A stretch of 64,000 nt of DNA from Coprobacter sp. (GTDB lineage: Bacteria > Bacteroidota > Bacteroidia > Bacteroidales > UBA11471): assembly GCA_017462265.1 (NCBI GenBank), contig JAFTRN010000042.1, forward strand, positions 25,768-89,767, written 5' to 3'. Below are positions 1 through 9,816 of this stretch, piece by piece (the stretch's first letter is position 1; every line of letters starts with the position of its first letter). Below the pieces are notes generated by a model, which saw only the letters and a program-made list of their open reading frames with translations, did not search any database and was not told where the DNA came from. The position numbers and the translations under genes are program-made.

Positions 1-792
1 CTCGACCGATATGGATATGAAATGCAGAACTATGTAGATGCGAAGTTTCGTATCACGCAAAATCAGACCGAGAACGACGCGTTTATATTCTGGAACGACG
101 ATCCCATTATAGGACGGGAATTGGGGAAATATGCGTTGAAATCGCGTTTATATCCTTTCTCCGAGGAGAAAGAGCCCGGTGTGAAGGCCTATACCGAGGA
201 CGAACACCTGTATATCGAAACCGACGACAGCGATATATTCGATATGGCCGAGAGCGAGTTGGCGCTGTCGGGGCGTCATAATCTCTATAACTCGATGGCA
301 GCCGGTATATCGGCCCGTATTCTCGAGATAAGAAAAGAGGAGTTGCGTGCGGCATTATCGGACTTTACCGGGGTGGAACACCGTTTGGAAAAGGTGGCAA
401 GTGTGCGTGGTGTGGAGTTTGTAAATGATTCCAAGGCAACCAATGTAAACTCTTGCTGGTATGCGATGGAGAGTATGACCACGCCGGTGGTGTTGATACT
501 CGGCGGCAAAGATAAGGGTAATGACTATACCGAGATAGAGCAATTGGTAAAAGACAAAGCTCATGCCATCGTGTGTCTGGGTGTGGATAACACCAAATTA
601 CATGCCTTTTTCGATGGTAAAGTGCCCTATATCTGTGATGCGCTGTCGATGCAAGAGGCCGTAGAGAAGGCATTTGCCGTGGCTCAACCGGGTGATACGG
701 TGCTGCTCTCGCCCTGCTGTGCCAGTTTCGACCTGTTCAAAAGTTATGAGGACCGAGGCCGACAATTCAAGGATTGTGTGCGAAAATTGTAA
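1..792 (+). CDS. murD: UDP-N-acetylmuramoylalanine--D-glutamate ligase MurD (5' partial)
   Basis: Cytoplasmic ligase that adds D-glutamate to UDP-MurNAc-L-Ala in peptidoglycan precursor synthesis. The reading frame is open from base 1, so only the central and C-terminal parts are present. The visible part includes the family-type stretches FIFWNDDPII, HNLYNSMAA, GVEHRLEKVA and FVNDSKATN, the GGKDKGNDY motif of the C-terminal Mur ligase domain, and a C-terminal LSPCCASFDLF block. The first in-window ATG (22) is internal. It ends 12 bp before the ftsW start and is followed by murG, murC and ftsQ, the usual dcw order. Identification is secure; only the N-terminus is missing. Confidence 0.97.
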   Translation, partial: LDRYGYEMQNYVDAKFRITQNQTENDAFIFWNDDPIIGRELGKYALKSRLYPFSEEKEPGVKAYTEDEHLYIETDDSDIFDMAESELALSGRHNLYNSMAAGISARILEIRKEELRAALSDFTGVEHRLEKVASVRGVEFVNDSKATNVNSCWYAMESMTTPVVLILGGKDKGNDYTEIEQLVKDKAHAIVCLGVDNTKLHAFFDGKVPYICDALSMQEAVEKAFAVAQPGDTVLLSPCCASFDLFKSYEDRGRQFKDCVRKL

Positions 793-804
793 AAAACTGT
801 ATTG

Positions 805-2046
805 ATGAGTGAAAAAAATTCCATATTGAAAGGTGACGGCTATCTATGGGGTGTCTATATCGTATTGTGTATAGTCTCGATAATAGAGATGTTCAGTTCT
901 ACGAGTTATCTTATTCGCAACAGTCAGAATTTTATGTGGCCTGTGATGCGTCAGATAGCGTTTGTCGTCGCCGGCATATCGGTGGTGACGATAATGCATA
1001 ACTTTCATTATAAATGGGTGAAACTGATAATGATTCTATTATTTCCGATAACGACGATACTATTGATAATCACATTGTTCGTGGGTCGCTGGTTGGGGGG
1101 CGAAGGACTTGGGTTCACACTGCAACCGTCGGAATTGGCCAAATTGTGTATGATTATCACTTGCGCTTTCATATTAGCCAAGTATCAAGACAAGGAGCGT
1201 GGTGGCGCGAGTACCGAGGCATTTAAGTGGTGCCTGATAGTTACCGGCGGATTATGTGTCGTGATAGCGGTAGGTAATTTATCGACCGCCTTGTTGATGG
1301 GGTTGGTATGCTTCTGCATGATGATGATAGCCCGGGTAGAGTCTAAGAAACTGCTGATGTTATTCTCGATAGCCGCAGCTGCTGTAGCGATTTTGCTTAC
1401 GGTATCGGTCGCAGTATATAAGTATGAAGAAAAGACCGGTGAACAGGTTTGGCTGTTGGGCGATAAATTGCGTCTCGAGGTGTGGGGTGAGCGATGTGTG
1501 AACTTCTTCAGCAATGATACCCCCCCCTGTAAACAGCCTATCACCGATGAAAACCGCCAGGTACAACATGCCTATATGGCAGTGGCTAATAGTGGTGGTG
1601 TGGGAGTGCTTCCGGGCAACAGCCGCGGCCGCGATTTCCTCCCCGAGGCCTACTCCGATTATATGTATGCCATCATTATCGAAGAGTGGGGGATAGTGGG
1701 TGCCATATTTATAATGGGTATCTATCTGTCATTGCTTTTACGAGCGGGGATTATAGCCCGCCGATGCGAAAAAGCTTATCCTGCATTCCTTATTACGGGA
1801 TTGGCTATGATGATAGGTTTCCAGGCATTGGTCAATATGGGGGTATCTGTCGGCTTGTTTCCGGTTACAGGTCAGCCTCTCCCGTTGATAAGCCGTGGTG
1901 GAACGGCATTCCTCGTCATGAGTTCGTATTTCGGAATTATGTTGAGCGTGAGTCGATTTGCCAAGCAGGTGGGAAAAGATGATGCAAAAGAATTGGTAGA
2001 GGCGGACACTGTCGATTTGTCGGCGCCGAATCCGGTACAAAAATAG
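805..2046 (+). CDS. ftsW: Peptidoglycan glycosyltransferase FtsW (SEDS family)
   Basis: Polytopic inner-membrane SEDS protein that polymerises lipid II at the division septum with its partner class B PBP. About 413 residues with roughly ten hydrophobic segments. SEDS-type sequence is visible: LQPSELAKLC, NLSTALLMG, SRGRDFLPEAYSDYMYAIIIEEWG and the C-terminal GLFPVTGQPLPLISRGGTA. A TTG at 802 directly precedes the ATG at 805; the ATG is the better start. Its position between murD and murG, rather than next to mreBCD, favours FtsW over RodA. The short stop-to-start distances suggest one transcript with its neighbours. Confidence 0.96.
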   Translation: MSEKNSILKGDGYLWGVYIVLCIVSIIEMFSSTSYLIRNSQNFMWPVMRQIAFVVAGISVVTIMHNFHYKWVKLIMILLFPITTILLIITLFVGRWLGGEGLGFTLQPSELAKLCMIITCAFILAKYQDKERGGASTEAFKWCLIVTGGLCVVIAVGNLSTALLMGLVCFCMMMIARVESKKLLMLFSIAAAAVAILLTVSVAVYKYEEKTGEQVWLLGDKLRLEVWGERCVNFFSNDTPPCKQPITDENRQVQHAYMAVANSGGVGVLPGNSRGRDFLPEAYSDYMYAIIIEEWGIVGAIFIMGIYLSLLLRAGIIARRCEKAYPAFLITGLAMMIGFQALVNMGVSVGLFPVTGQPLPLISRGGTAFLVMSSYFGIMLSVSRFAKQVGKDDAKELVEADTVDLSAPNPVQK

Positions 2047-2076
2047 GAGGCTGTTTTTAGGAATTCTTACAGCTTC
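2047..2076 (+). other. Leader hairpin before murG
   Basis: GAGGCTGT (2047-2054) pairs with ACAGCTTC (2069-2076) through seven Watson-Crick pairs and one G:U pair, immediately after the ftsW stop and 15 bp before the murG ATG. The right arm resembles the CAGCTTCTAA leader seen before trmB at 33532, so this may be a degenerate relative of that element. A role in translation or mRNA processing is only inference. Confidence 0.4.
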
Positions 2077-2091
2077 ACAAATACAAAGAAT

Positions 2092-3198
2092 ATGGCAAAA
2101 TTAAGAATGTTGGTCAGCGGAGGCGGCACAGGAGGGCATATATTCCCTGCAATCTCTATCGCCAATGCTGTGAAAGAGAAATGTCCCGATGCCGAAATCC
2201 TTTTTGTCGGGGCCGAAAACCGTATGGAGATGGAAAAAGTCCCGGCAGCGGGATATAAAATCGTAGGTCTTCCGGTAAGTGGATTTTCTCGCAGACAGAT
2301 ATGGAAAAATTTCAAGGTGCTGTATCGTTTGGCAAAAAGTATCTCCCGGGCAAAAAAGATTGTGAAAGATTTCAATCCCGATATTGCTGTGGGTGTGGGA
2401 GGGTATGCCAGCGGTCCTACCCTGTGGGCGGCGGCTTGCAAGGGTGTGCCTACGCTTATACAAGAGCAGAATTCTTATGCCGGTGTCACCAATAAACTAT
2501 TGGCTTCGAAAGCCGTGAAGATATGTGTGGCGTATGAAAATATGGAGCGATTTTTCCCCAAGGAGCGAATAGTCATGACGGGAAATCCTGTGCGTCAGGC
2601 GTTGCAAGAGGTTACTTGCACTCGCGAAGAGGCGGTTCGATTTTTCGACCTCGATCCGGCGAAGAAGGTAATTCTCATCGTGGGCGGAAGTTTGGGGGCA
2701 CGCACCCTCAATCAGAGTGTAATTGCGTCGCTCGGCGAGATATCCGATGAGGTGCAAATTATATGGCAGAGTGGTAAATATTACGATGAATCCGCACGTC
2801 AGGCGTTAGCCGGTGGCGAATATCCGCATATCAAACAAATGCCCTTTATTTCTCGCATGGATATGGCCTATAAGGCGGCCGACTTGGTAATATCCCGGGC
2901 CGGGGCGGGTTCTATATCCGAGCTCTGTCTGCTGGGAAAACCGGCAATACTTGTGCCGTCGCCCAATGTGGCAGAGGATCATCAGACTAAGAATGCGCAG
3001 GCACTCTTGGAAAAGGGCGCGGCACTGCTCATACCCGATGTCGAGGCGGTATCGCGCCTTATGCACACGGCCCTGGATATCGTGCGGAATGATGTGTTGC
3101 TGGTGAATATGCAACAGCGCATACAAGCCTTGGCACAACGCGATTCGGCGGCACGTATTGCCGATATTATTCTCGAAATAGTAGGAGAGAAAGCATGA
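2092..3198 (+). CDS. murG: UDP-GlcNAc--MurNAc-(pentapeptide) pyrophosphoryl-undecaprenol GlcNAc transferase MurG
   Basis: Peripheral membrane GT28 enzyme converting lipid I to lipid II on the cytoplasmic face. 368 residues, normal for the family. The N-terminal glycine-rich loop GGGTGGHIFPA and the sequence YASGPTLWAA precede the C-terminal UDP-GlcNAc-binding half, which carries GGSLGARTLNQ and the donor-site motif SRAGAGSISELCLLGKPAILVPSP. The stop overlaps the murC start as ATGA (3195-3198), indicating translational coupling. A 45-bp gap with a small hairpin separates it from ftsW. Confidence 0.97.
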   Translation: MAKLRMLVSGGGTGGHIFPAISIANAVKEKCPDAEILFVGAENRMEMEKVPAAGYKIVGLPVSGFSRRQIWKNFKVLYRLAKSISRAKKIVKDFNPDIAVGVGGYASGPTLWAAACKGVPTLIQEQNSYAGVTNKLLASKAVKICVAYENMERFFPKERIVMTGNPVRQALQEVTCTREEAVRFFDLDPAKKVILIVGGSLGARTLNQSVIASLGEISDEVQIIWQSGKYYDESARQALAGGEYPHIKQMPFISRMDMAYKAADLVISRAGAGSISELCLLGKPAILVPSPNVAEDHQTKNAQALLEKGAALLIPDVEAVSRLMHTALDIVRNDVLLVNMQQRIQALAQRDSAARIADIILEIVGEKA

Positions 3199-4574
3199 AA
3201 CCGATAACAGCATATACGTCGCTCTATTTTGTCGGAGCCGGTGGTATAGGAATGAGCGCGTTGGTGCGCTATTTCCTTGCTAAGGGTTATGCCGTGGCCG
3301 GATATGACAAGACGCCATCGGCGCTGACCACGGCATTGGAAAGCGAGGGCGCCCGATTGGTATATGACGAGGCGGTGGAGCTGATTCCTGCGGATTTCCG
3401 GAATCCTGAAACGACGTTGGTCGTATATACTCCGGCCGTACCCGATACGCATGAGGGATTGTCCTATTTTCGAGCATCGGGTTTCACGGTCGTGAAGCGT
3501 GCCGAGTTGTTGGGATTGATAACCCGGTCGAGCCGAGGGCTGTGCATTGCCGGTACTCATGGTAAGACCACGACATCGAGTATGGTGGCCCACATTTTGG
3601 CACAATCCTCGATAGGATGCAGTGCCTTTTTGGGGGGGATACTCAAGAATTATGATAGCAACCTCATACTCTCCGATGATAGCGATTTGGTAGTGATAGA
3701 GGCCGATGAGTACGATCGTTCGTTTCATCATTTGCGCCCCTATATGGCGGTAATCACGGCTACCGATGCCGACCATCTCGATATATATGGTACCTATGAA
3801 GCCTATCTCGAAAGTTTTCGCTATTTCACCTCGCTAATATGCGAAAATGGCGTATTAATCGTAAAAAAAGGACTTCGTCTGCAACCCGATGTCGCTCCCG
3901 GGGTGACGGTTTATACCTATTCGCTCGATGCCGGAGGCGATTTCTATGCTCGCAACATCAGGATAGGCGATGGCCGTATCGTGTTTGACTTTGTGACGCC
4001 CGAGGGGGAAATTTCCGATATAGAACTCGGCGTGCCGGTACGCATCAATATAGAGAATGGTGTAGCCGCCATGGCTATAGCCCTGCTCAATGGTGCGACA
4101 CCCGACGAAATACGCCGAGCCATGAAGAGTTTTTCGGGTGCGCGTCGCCGATTCGACTATTGGGTGCGCGAGAAAGATGTGGTACTTATCGACGATTACG
4201 CCCATCACCCCGATGAAATATCGGCCAGTCTCTCGTCTGTGCGGGCCTTATATCCCGATAAAAAAATTTCGGTGATATTTCAGCCGCATTTATACACTCG
4301 CACACGCGATTTTTGCGATGAATTCGCCAAATCGCTATCGTTGGCCGACGAATTGATATTGCTCGAAATATATCCGGCACGCGAATTGCCCCTGCCCGGA
4401 GTGACCTCGCAAATAATATTTGACAAGGTAAAATGCGAAAAGAAAGAACTTTGCTTGAAAGAAAAGTTGCTCGAAACAATAAAAGAGCGTAACTTTGAGG
4501 TCTTAATTACATTGGGTGCCGGCGATATAGATCGTTTGTTGCCCGAAATACGCGATATTCTGCTGAAAAAATGA
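3195..4574 (+). CDS. murC: UDP-N-acetylmuramate--L-alanine ligase MurC
   Basis: ATP-dependent cytoplasmic ligase that adds the first amino acid, L-alanine, to UDP-MurNAc. 459 residues. It has the N-terminal Rossmann motif GAGGIGMSALVRYF, the central ATP-binding GTHGKTTTSSMV, the metal/substrate segment EADEYDRSFHHL with ATDADHLDIYG, and the C-terminal DDYAHHPDEI motif. Coupled by ATGA overlaps to murG upstream and ftsQ downstream (4571-4574). All expected catalytic motifs are present. Confidence 0.97.
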   Translation: MKPITAYTSLYFVGAGGIGMSALVRYFLAKGYAVAGYDKTPSALTTALESEGARLVYDEAVELIPADFRNPETTLVVYTPAVPDTHEGLSYFRASGFTVVKRAELLGLITRSSRGLCIAGTHGKTTTSSMVAHILAQSSIGCSAFLGGILKNYDSNLILSDDSDLVVIEADEYDRSFHHLRPYMAVITATDADHLDIYGTYEAYLESFRYFTSLICENGVLIVKKGLRLQPDVAPGVTVYTYSLDAGGDFYARNIRIGDGRIVFDFVTPEGEISDIELGVPVRINIENGVAAMAIALLNGATPDEIRRAMKSFSGARRRFDYWVREKDVVLIDDYAHHPDEISASLSSVRALYPDKKISVIFQPHLYTRTRDFCDEFAKSLSLADELILLEIYPARELPLPGVTSQIIFDKVKCEKKELCLKEKLLETIKERNFEVLITLGAGDIDRLLPEIRDILLKK

Positions 4575-5299
4575 GAAAAACGTTAGCTTACATATTTGCC
4601 GTCGTGCTTTCGTTCTACTTGTTGGTATCATACTGGTGGGGCGATTCGAAAGCGCACAGCCGTGAATATGCAGGTTTGCGGGTAGAGGTGAAAGACAGCG
4701 CCCGTGCCCGATATTTATCGGCGTTGGAATTGAAAACCTATATCGAGAAACGAATATCGATGCGGAAGGGTGAGCCGGTCATTACGATTTCTACCGACTC
4801 TATTGAGACGATATTGTCGGAAAATCGGTTGATAAGCCGAGTCAATTGCTACGCCACCCCATCGGGATTGATACGAGTGGATATATGGCAACGTATTCCC
4901 ATCTTGCGGGTAATGGACGGCGAGAAATCCTATTTTATCGATGAAACCGGCATTATCATACCCGGGCCCATGCCTGTGGCCGTGCATGTGCCTGTCGCCA
5001 CGGGCAATATATCGCAAGAGTTTGCCTGTACCGAATTATACGATTTTGCCCGATTCTTGCAGAAAAACAAGTTCTGGCATGCGCAGATAGCTCAGATATA
5101 TATTACCGACAAGCACGAGGTAGAAATCATACCCCGGGTAGGCGAGCACCGTATAGTGATGGGTGATCTCGGTAATTATGAGGAGAAACTCAATAATCTG
5201 CGCTGTTTCTACGATCAGGCACTTTCGCGGTGTGGCTGGAACAAGTATCATACAATCAATCTGAAATACAAAGATCAGATTGTGGCCACACGAAAATGA
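4571..5299 (+). CDS. ftsQ: Cell division protein FtsQ
   Basis: Bitopic division protein linking cytoplasmic and periplasmic divisome parts. 242 residues: a short cytoplasmic N-terminus, one membrane segment at about residues 5-25, a POTRA-like region containing YLSALELKTYIEKR, and a beta domain with WQRIPILRVMDGEKSYFIDETG, which matches FtsQ family texture. FtsQ sequences are poorly conserved, so the call leans partly on position between murC and ftsA. It starts inside the murC stop. Confidence 0.9.
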   Translation: MRKTLAYIFAVVLSFYLLVSYWWGDSKAHSREYAGLRVEVKDSARARYLSALELKTYIEKRISMRKGEPVITISTDSIETILSENRLISRVNCYATPSGLIRVDIWQRIPILRVMDGEKSYFIDETGIIIPGPMPVAVHVPVATGNISQEFACTELYDFARFLQKNKFWHAQIAQIYITDKHEVEIIPRVGEHRIVMGDLGNYEEKLNNLRCFYDQALSRCGWNKYHTINLKYKDQIVATRK

Positions 5300-5344
5300 T
5301 AAGATACGAAAATTAAAAATCAACACAACGACCAACATCACGAT

Positions 5345-6679
5345 ATGAAAGAGGAACAAAAGAAAAAATATATCGTAGCCGTAGAATTTGGCTCGAGTCG
5401 TATATCCATGGCTGCCGGCTATCACGATGAGAAAGACAACAGGTTTGTCGTCGATGCAATAGAGACTGTAGAGAGTGGTGGTTGTGTAAAACGCGGTAGG
5501 GTTATCAATGTGGCCGATGCTGAGTATAAAGTATCGTCTCTGAAAAAACGGCTCGAAAATCGTATATCTCCCTATAAAATAACCCAAGTGTATGTGGGGG
5601 TAGGCGGTCAATCGATACGCTCGGTAGAGCATCGCTTGGTTTACCCCATTTCATCTGATATTGCCATTGACGAAACGTTGCTTCAAGAAATGGCACAAGA
5701 GGTGGGAAAGCGTGTATTGGGCAACAACCTGACAGTGTTTGATGTCGTAATGGGTGAGTGCCGTGTCGATGACCGTGTAACCGCCAATCCTTGTGGAGAA
5801 TATGGCTCAGAGATACAGGTGTCGTATCGCTTGATAGTCGGCAATGAACGCCATAAACGCAACCTCGAGAAGGTGTTTTCTAATCTGAAATTTTCTGTGG
5901 CCGGATATATCGTGACGGCAGTGGCAACGGCAAAGGCGGCCGTATCGGCCGAAGAACGTCGTCAAGGTCTCGCGATACTCGACTGTGGAGCCGAAACCAC
6001 CACATTGTCGATATTTCGTGACGGATACCTCTCATACCTGGTGACAATTCCGTTGGGTGGAAAAAATATCACCCGGGATATCTGCGACTTACATATTACC
6101 GAGAATGAGGCCGAGGAGTTGAAACGGGTGTATGAACCGCGTCGTTCCGAAGGCCTGTCATTGCCCGAGGCCTGGCAACAACAGGGTTATATACTTGATA
6201 TTAAGCCCGAAACACTGGAAGAGGTGATTGTGGCGCGTCTCGGCGAGATTATAGCCAACGTAACCCACCAAATCGATGAGTCGCGACAAAAACAATTCCT
6301 CAACGGAGGAATGACATTGGTGGGAGGCGCGGCTCTGCTTAAAGGCTTGCGAGAACAATTGAAGAGAGAGACGGCACTTGACGTAATTATTGGTACGGTA
6401 GTAGATGTGTCGATGCCTCGCGGACGTGGAGCCGGCACGATATACGCCCCTATCGTAGGCTTGTTGCTGTCGGGCGACAAGGAGTGCGCAACTTGCGAGG
6501 TCGCCCAACCGCAGAAACAGGACACTCCACAAGAGGGAAAATCGCAAATAGTCTCCGAGACACAGTCCGTAACGGAAACGCAAAGTGTTCCCAAGGATAA
6601 ATCACAGAGAAATCCACGTGCCGGCATTTCTACTCTTTTTGAGATAGCAAAGGGTTGGGTAAACGATGAAGATAACTGA
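5345..6679 (+). CDS. ftsA: Cell division protein FtsA
   Basis: Actin-fold ATPase that anchors FtsZ filaments to the membrane. 444 residues. Actin-like phosphate loops are visible (VAVEFGSSRISMAAGY near the N-terminus; AILDCGAETTTLSIF in the second half), with GGAALLKGLREQL as the adenosine motif and the IC domain between. A glutamine/threonine/serine-rich linker (about 385-425) is followed by a terminal amphipathic stretch, STLFEIAKGWV, consistent with the membrane-targeting helix. The last 14 bp overlap the ftsZ start, so the two are likely translationally coupled. Confidence 0.96.
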   Translation: MKEEQKKKYIVAVEFGSSRISMAAGYHDEKDNRFVVDAIETVESGGCVKRGRVINVADAEYKVSSLKKRLENRISPYKITQVYVGVGGQSIRSVEHRLVYPISSDIAIDETLLQEMAQEVGKRVLGNNLTVFDVVMGECRVDDRVTANPCGEYGSEIQVSYRLIVGNERHKRNLEKVFSNLKFSVAGYIVTAVATAKAAVSAEERRQGLAILDCGAETTTLSIFRDGYLSYLVTIPLGGKNITRDICDLHITENEAEELKRVYEPRRSEGLSLPEAWQQQGYILDIKPETLEEVIVARLGEIIANVTHQIDESRQKQFLNGGMTLVGGAALLKGLREQLKRETALDVIIGTVVDVSMPRGRGAGTIYAPIVGLLLSGDKECATCEVAQPQKQDTPQEGKSQIVSETQSVTETQSVPKDKSQRNPRAGISTLFEIAKGWVNDEDN

Positions 6680-7901
6680 TAAACATTTACGACGTATGGA
6701 AGTAGAAAGACCGCAAATAATAGTGGATAACCATCGGGAATTGCCAGCCGTAATCAAGGTCGTAGGTGTAGGTGGTGGTGGCGGAAATGCCGTTGAGAAT
6801 ATGTATAAGACGGGTATAAAAGATGTGTTCTTCACTCTTTGTAATACCGATCGTCAGGCGATGCAAAATACACTGATACCTCAGACATTGGTGTTAGGTC
6901 CGGGCTTGGGAGCCGGTGGAGTCCCTGAAAAAGGTCGTCAATTGGCCGAGGATAGCGTGAAAGATATCAAGACCTTGTTCGAAGGGGTGGATATGACCTT
7001 TATTACCGCCGGAATGGGTGGTGGTACCGGTACCGGAGCATCTCCTGTCGTGGCTCGTGTCGCCAAGGAAATGGGAGTACTTACCGTAGGTATTGTGACG
7101 TTGCCTTTTTATTTCGAGGGCGATATCAAAATACAACAAGCTATAGACGGTGCCAAAGAGTTGGCTAAGAATGTCGATGCGTTACTTGTCATTTGTAATG
7201 AGAATTTGCAGAAAGTATATCCCGATTTGGGTTTATGGAATGCTTTTGCCAAGGCCGATGATATACTGACTATAGCGGCCAAAAGTATCGCCGAAGTGAT
7301 AACCGTGAAGGGGTATATCAACGTCGACTTCAATGATGTGAAATCGGTTCTGCAAGATGGTGGGGTAGCGGTGATGAGTACGGGTTATGGTGAAGGGCAT
7401 AATCGTATCACCAAAGCTCTCGATGACGCTCTACATTCTCCGCTGATGGCGTCGAGTAATATCCATAAGGCGAAAAAGATACTTATCAACCTCTATATGT
7501 CACGACAGGATAGTGATGAGCAGGTGGTTGTAAAGGAACTTCGACAACTGAATGATTTTGCCAAGAAATTCAAGGACGCCGGGGTAGCAGTAAAAACCAT
7601 TACAGGAATGACGCAAGACGACACCCTGGGAAACAAGGTGAAAATTACAATTCTTGCATCGGATTTTGTTGATGGCGGATCGTTAGATGATATTGGTACA
7701 TTATATGAAGAGGAAAAAGAATATGTGGTGTTTACCGCAGCTCAGCTCGACGACAATGCCGTGCTCGAAATGGTGGATCGTTCGCCGACTTATAAACGCT
7801 CGTCGGATTTCCTTGATCAGTTGGCCAATATAGCTGTTGCGGAGCCTGTCGCAGAGACACCGGTGATAAGAGCCGATGGAGCCATACAATTTGGAGATTA
7901 A
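6666..7901 (+). CDS. ftsZ: Cell division GTPase FtsZ
   Basis: Tubulin-like GTPase forming the Z-ring. 411 residues. The nucleotide-binding loops [13 protein letters not shown] and [13 protein letters not shown] and the T6-type [11 protein letters not shown] with GYGEGHNRI are intact. The region after about residue 355 is short and ends [12 protein letters not shown] cannot recognise the usual conserved C-terminal peptide (of the D-P-AYLR kind) that docks onto FtsA. The start overlaps ftsA by 14 bp. The core identification is certain; the tail is discussed as a finding. Confidence 0.97.
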   Translation: MKITDKHLRRMEVERPQIIVDNHRELPAVIKVVGVGGGGGNAVENMYKTGIKDVFFTLCNTDRQAMQNTLIPQTLVLGPGLGAGGVPEKGRQLAEDSVKDIKTLFEGVDMTFITAGMGGGTGTGASPVVARVAKEMGVLTVGIVTLPFYFEGDIKIQQAIDGAKELAKNVDALLVICNENLQKVYPDLGLWNAFAKADDILTIAAKSIAEVITVKGYINVDFNDVKSVLQDGGVAVMSTGYGEGHNRITKALDDALHSPLMASSNIHKAKKILINLYMSRQDSDEQVVVKELRQLNDFAKKFKDAGVAVKTITGMTQDDTLGNKVKITILASDFVDGGSLDDIGTLYEEEKEYVVFTAAQLDDNAVLEMVDRSPTYKRSSDFLDQLANIAVAEPVAETPVIRADGAIQFGD

Positions 7902-7941
7902 GAAATCAAGGTAGATATAAAAAGATTAAAAATATAGAATT

Positions 7942-8391
7942 ATGAGTTTGTTCGATCAAATCAGTAATGACATCAAAGCCGCCATGTTGGCCCGCGATAA
8001 GCAACGTCTCGAAGCCTTGCGCGGTATCAAAAAAGAATTTATCGAAGCCAAAACCGCCAAGGGAGCCGATGGTGAACTTGCCGATGACGTGGCGATGAAA
8101 ATACTCGCTAAAATGGCAAAACAACGTAGGGAAAGCGCGCAGATATATACCGAGCAGAATCGTCCCGACCTGGCTGAGCCCGAACTTGCCGAGGCTGCTG
8201 TCATAGAGTCGTATCTGCCCCAACCTATGAGCGATGAGGAACTCTCGGCTGTCATCAAGGAAATTATAACCGAGGTGGGGGCTTCGTCGATAAAAGAGAT
8301 GGGTAAAGTCATGGGCGTGGCTTCCAAAAAATTGGCCGGTAAAGCCGACGGAAAAGCTATATCCGACAAGGTAAAAGCCTTGTTGGCATAA
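7942..8391 (+). CDS. GatB/YqeY domain protein
   Basis: 149-residue helical protein of the YqeY family, related to the tail domain of the GatB amidotransferase subunit that binds tRNA. Family features seen are the start SLFDQISNDIKAAMLARDKQRLEALRGI, the central AEAAVIESYLPQPMSDEEL and the end GKVMGVASKKLAGKADGKAISDKVKALL. Its role as a free-standing protein is not settled; tRNA binding is the family-based expectation. It sits 40 bp after ftsZ and 39 bp before serS and is probably cotranscribed. Confidence 0.9.
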   Translation: MSLFDQISNDIKAAMLARDKQRLEALRGIKKEFIEAKTAKGADGELADDVAMKILAKMAKQRRESAQIYTEQNRPDLAEPELAEAAVIESYLPQPMSDEELSAVIKEIITEVGASSIKEMGKVMGVASKKLAGKADGKAISDKVKALLA

Positions 8392-8430
8392 GCGTATAAA
8401 AAATCAAAACAACTTCTAAAATTATAGATT

Positions 8431-9702
8431 ATGCTTACACTTGCCGCTATTAAAGAGAATCCCGAAGAGATTATTCGGAAGTTGGCAAAAAAACATTTCG
8501 ATGCCCGTGAAGCCATCGAAAAAGTGTTGGAACTCGATAAGGTGCGTCGTGCGTCGCAGGTCGAGCTCGATGCAAGCCTTTCCAATCTGAAAGGTTTGGC
8601 CGCACAAATCGGTAAACTGATGAAAGAGGGCAACGTGGCCGAGGCCGAAGCCGTGAAACAGCAAGTTGCCGATATAAAAGAGGCCAATAAGAAACTCGAG
8701 GAGAATATGACTTCGGCCGAGAATGGTATTACCGAGATATTGCTTTCTGTACCCAATACCCCTTGTGATATGGTGCCCGAAGGTCGTACCGCCGAAGACA
8801 ATCTGGTAGAACGCTCGGGTGGTGTGGTACCCGCACTTCCTGCCGATGCTATGCCTCACTGGGACTTGGCTCGCAAATACGATCTCATCGACTTCGAGCT
8901 CGGTGTGAAGATTACCGGTGCCGGTTTTCCTGTATATAAAGGAAAGGGAGCCCGCTTGCAACGTGCCCTCATCAGTTTCTTCCTCGATAATGCCCGCGAA
9001 GCCGGCTATCTCGAAATACAACCTCCTTATGTGGTAAATGCCGCGTCGGGATATGGTACGGGACAACTGCCCGATAAAGAGGGCCAAATGTATCACTGTA
9101 ATGATGACGACCTCTATCTCATTCCTACTGCAGAAGTCCCAGTCACGAATATCTATCGCGATGTGATACTCGATGAGGCACAACTCCCGATACGCAACAC
9201 CGCCTACTCGGCCTGTTTCCGTCGCGAGGCCGGCTCTTACGGAAAAGATGTACGAGGTCTCAACCGTCTGCACCAATTCGATAAGGTGGAAATTGTGCAA
9301 ATACAGCACCCCGACCACTCATACGAGTCGCTGACCGAGATGGTAAATTACGTACAGACCTTGGTCGAGAAACTTGAACTTCCGTGGCGTATCTTGCGCC
9401 TGTGTGGTGGTGATATGAGCTTCACGTCGGCCATAACCTTCGACTTTGAAGTGTTCTCGGCAGCCCAACAACGCTGGCTCGAGGTAAGCTCGGTATCGAA
9501 CTTTGAGAGCTATCAAGCCAATCGCTTGAAATGCCGTTTCCGTGGTGCCGATAAGAAGATACGCCTCGCTCATACCCTCAACGGTAGCGCCTTGGCATTA
9601 CCTCGTATCGTAGCCGCTCTGCTCGAAAACAACCAGACGCCCGAAGGTATTCGCATACCGAAGGCCCTTGTCCCCTACACCGGTTTCGACATTATCGATT
9701 GA
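8431..9702 (+). CDS. serS: Seryl-tRNA synthetase
   Basis: Class II aminoacyl-tRNA synthetase charging tRNA-Ser (and tRNA-Sec where present). 423 residues. The N-terminal long antiparallel coiled coil (about residues 30-105) contacts the tRNA extra arm. The catalytic core shows the motif 2-like region [28 protein letters not shown] and motif 3 [19 protein letters not shown]. Ends in a terminator at 9723. Last gene of the rightward division block. Confidence 0.97.
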   Translation: [423 protein letters not shown]

Positions 9703-9722
9703 TCGTAGTTGAATATATAATG

Positions 9723-9754
9723 ATGGGAGGTGCTATGTGCCTCCCATTTTTTTG
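9723..9754 (+). terminator. Rho-independent terminator after serS
   Basis: ATGGGAGG (9723-9730) pairs with CCTCCCAT (9740-9747) around a 9-nt loop and is followed by a run of T. It begins 20 bp after the serS stop and closes the division-gene block. Confidence 0.85.
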
Positions 9755-9762
9755 CAGATGAA

Positions 9763-9793
9763 GTTGCTTTTATATATAGAACGATTACCTTTG
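9763..9793 (+). promoter_or_regulatory. Bacteroidota-type promoter for the SDR gene
   Basis: GTTG (9763-9766), 19 bp, then TACCTTTG (9786-9793), compared with the consensus TTTG-N19-21-TAnnTTTG; one mismatch. It lies 23 bp upstream of the ATG at 9817 and just after the serS terminator. Confidence 0.6.
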
Positions 9794-9816
9794 TTGTGTA
9801 AATCAAAAATACAGAT

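Noticed and set aside
7956..8801. 281-residue minus-strand frame across yqeY and serS
   Set aside because: Ser/Ala-rich shadow of two conserved genes on the opposite strand; spans their intergenic gap without a promoter.
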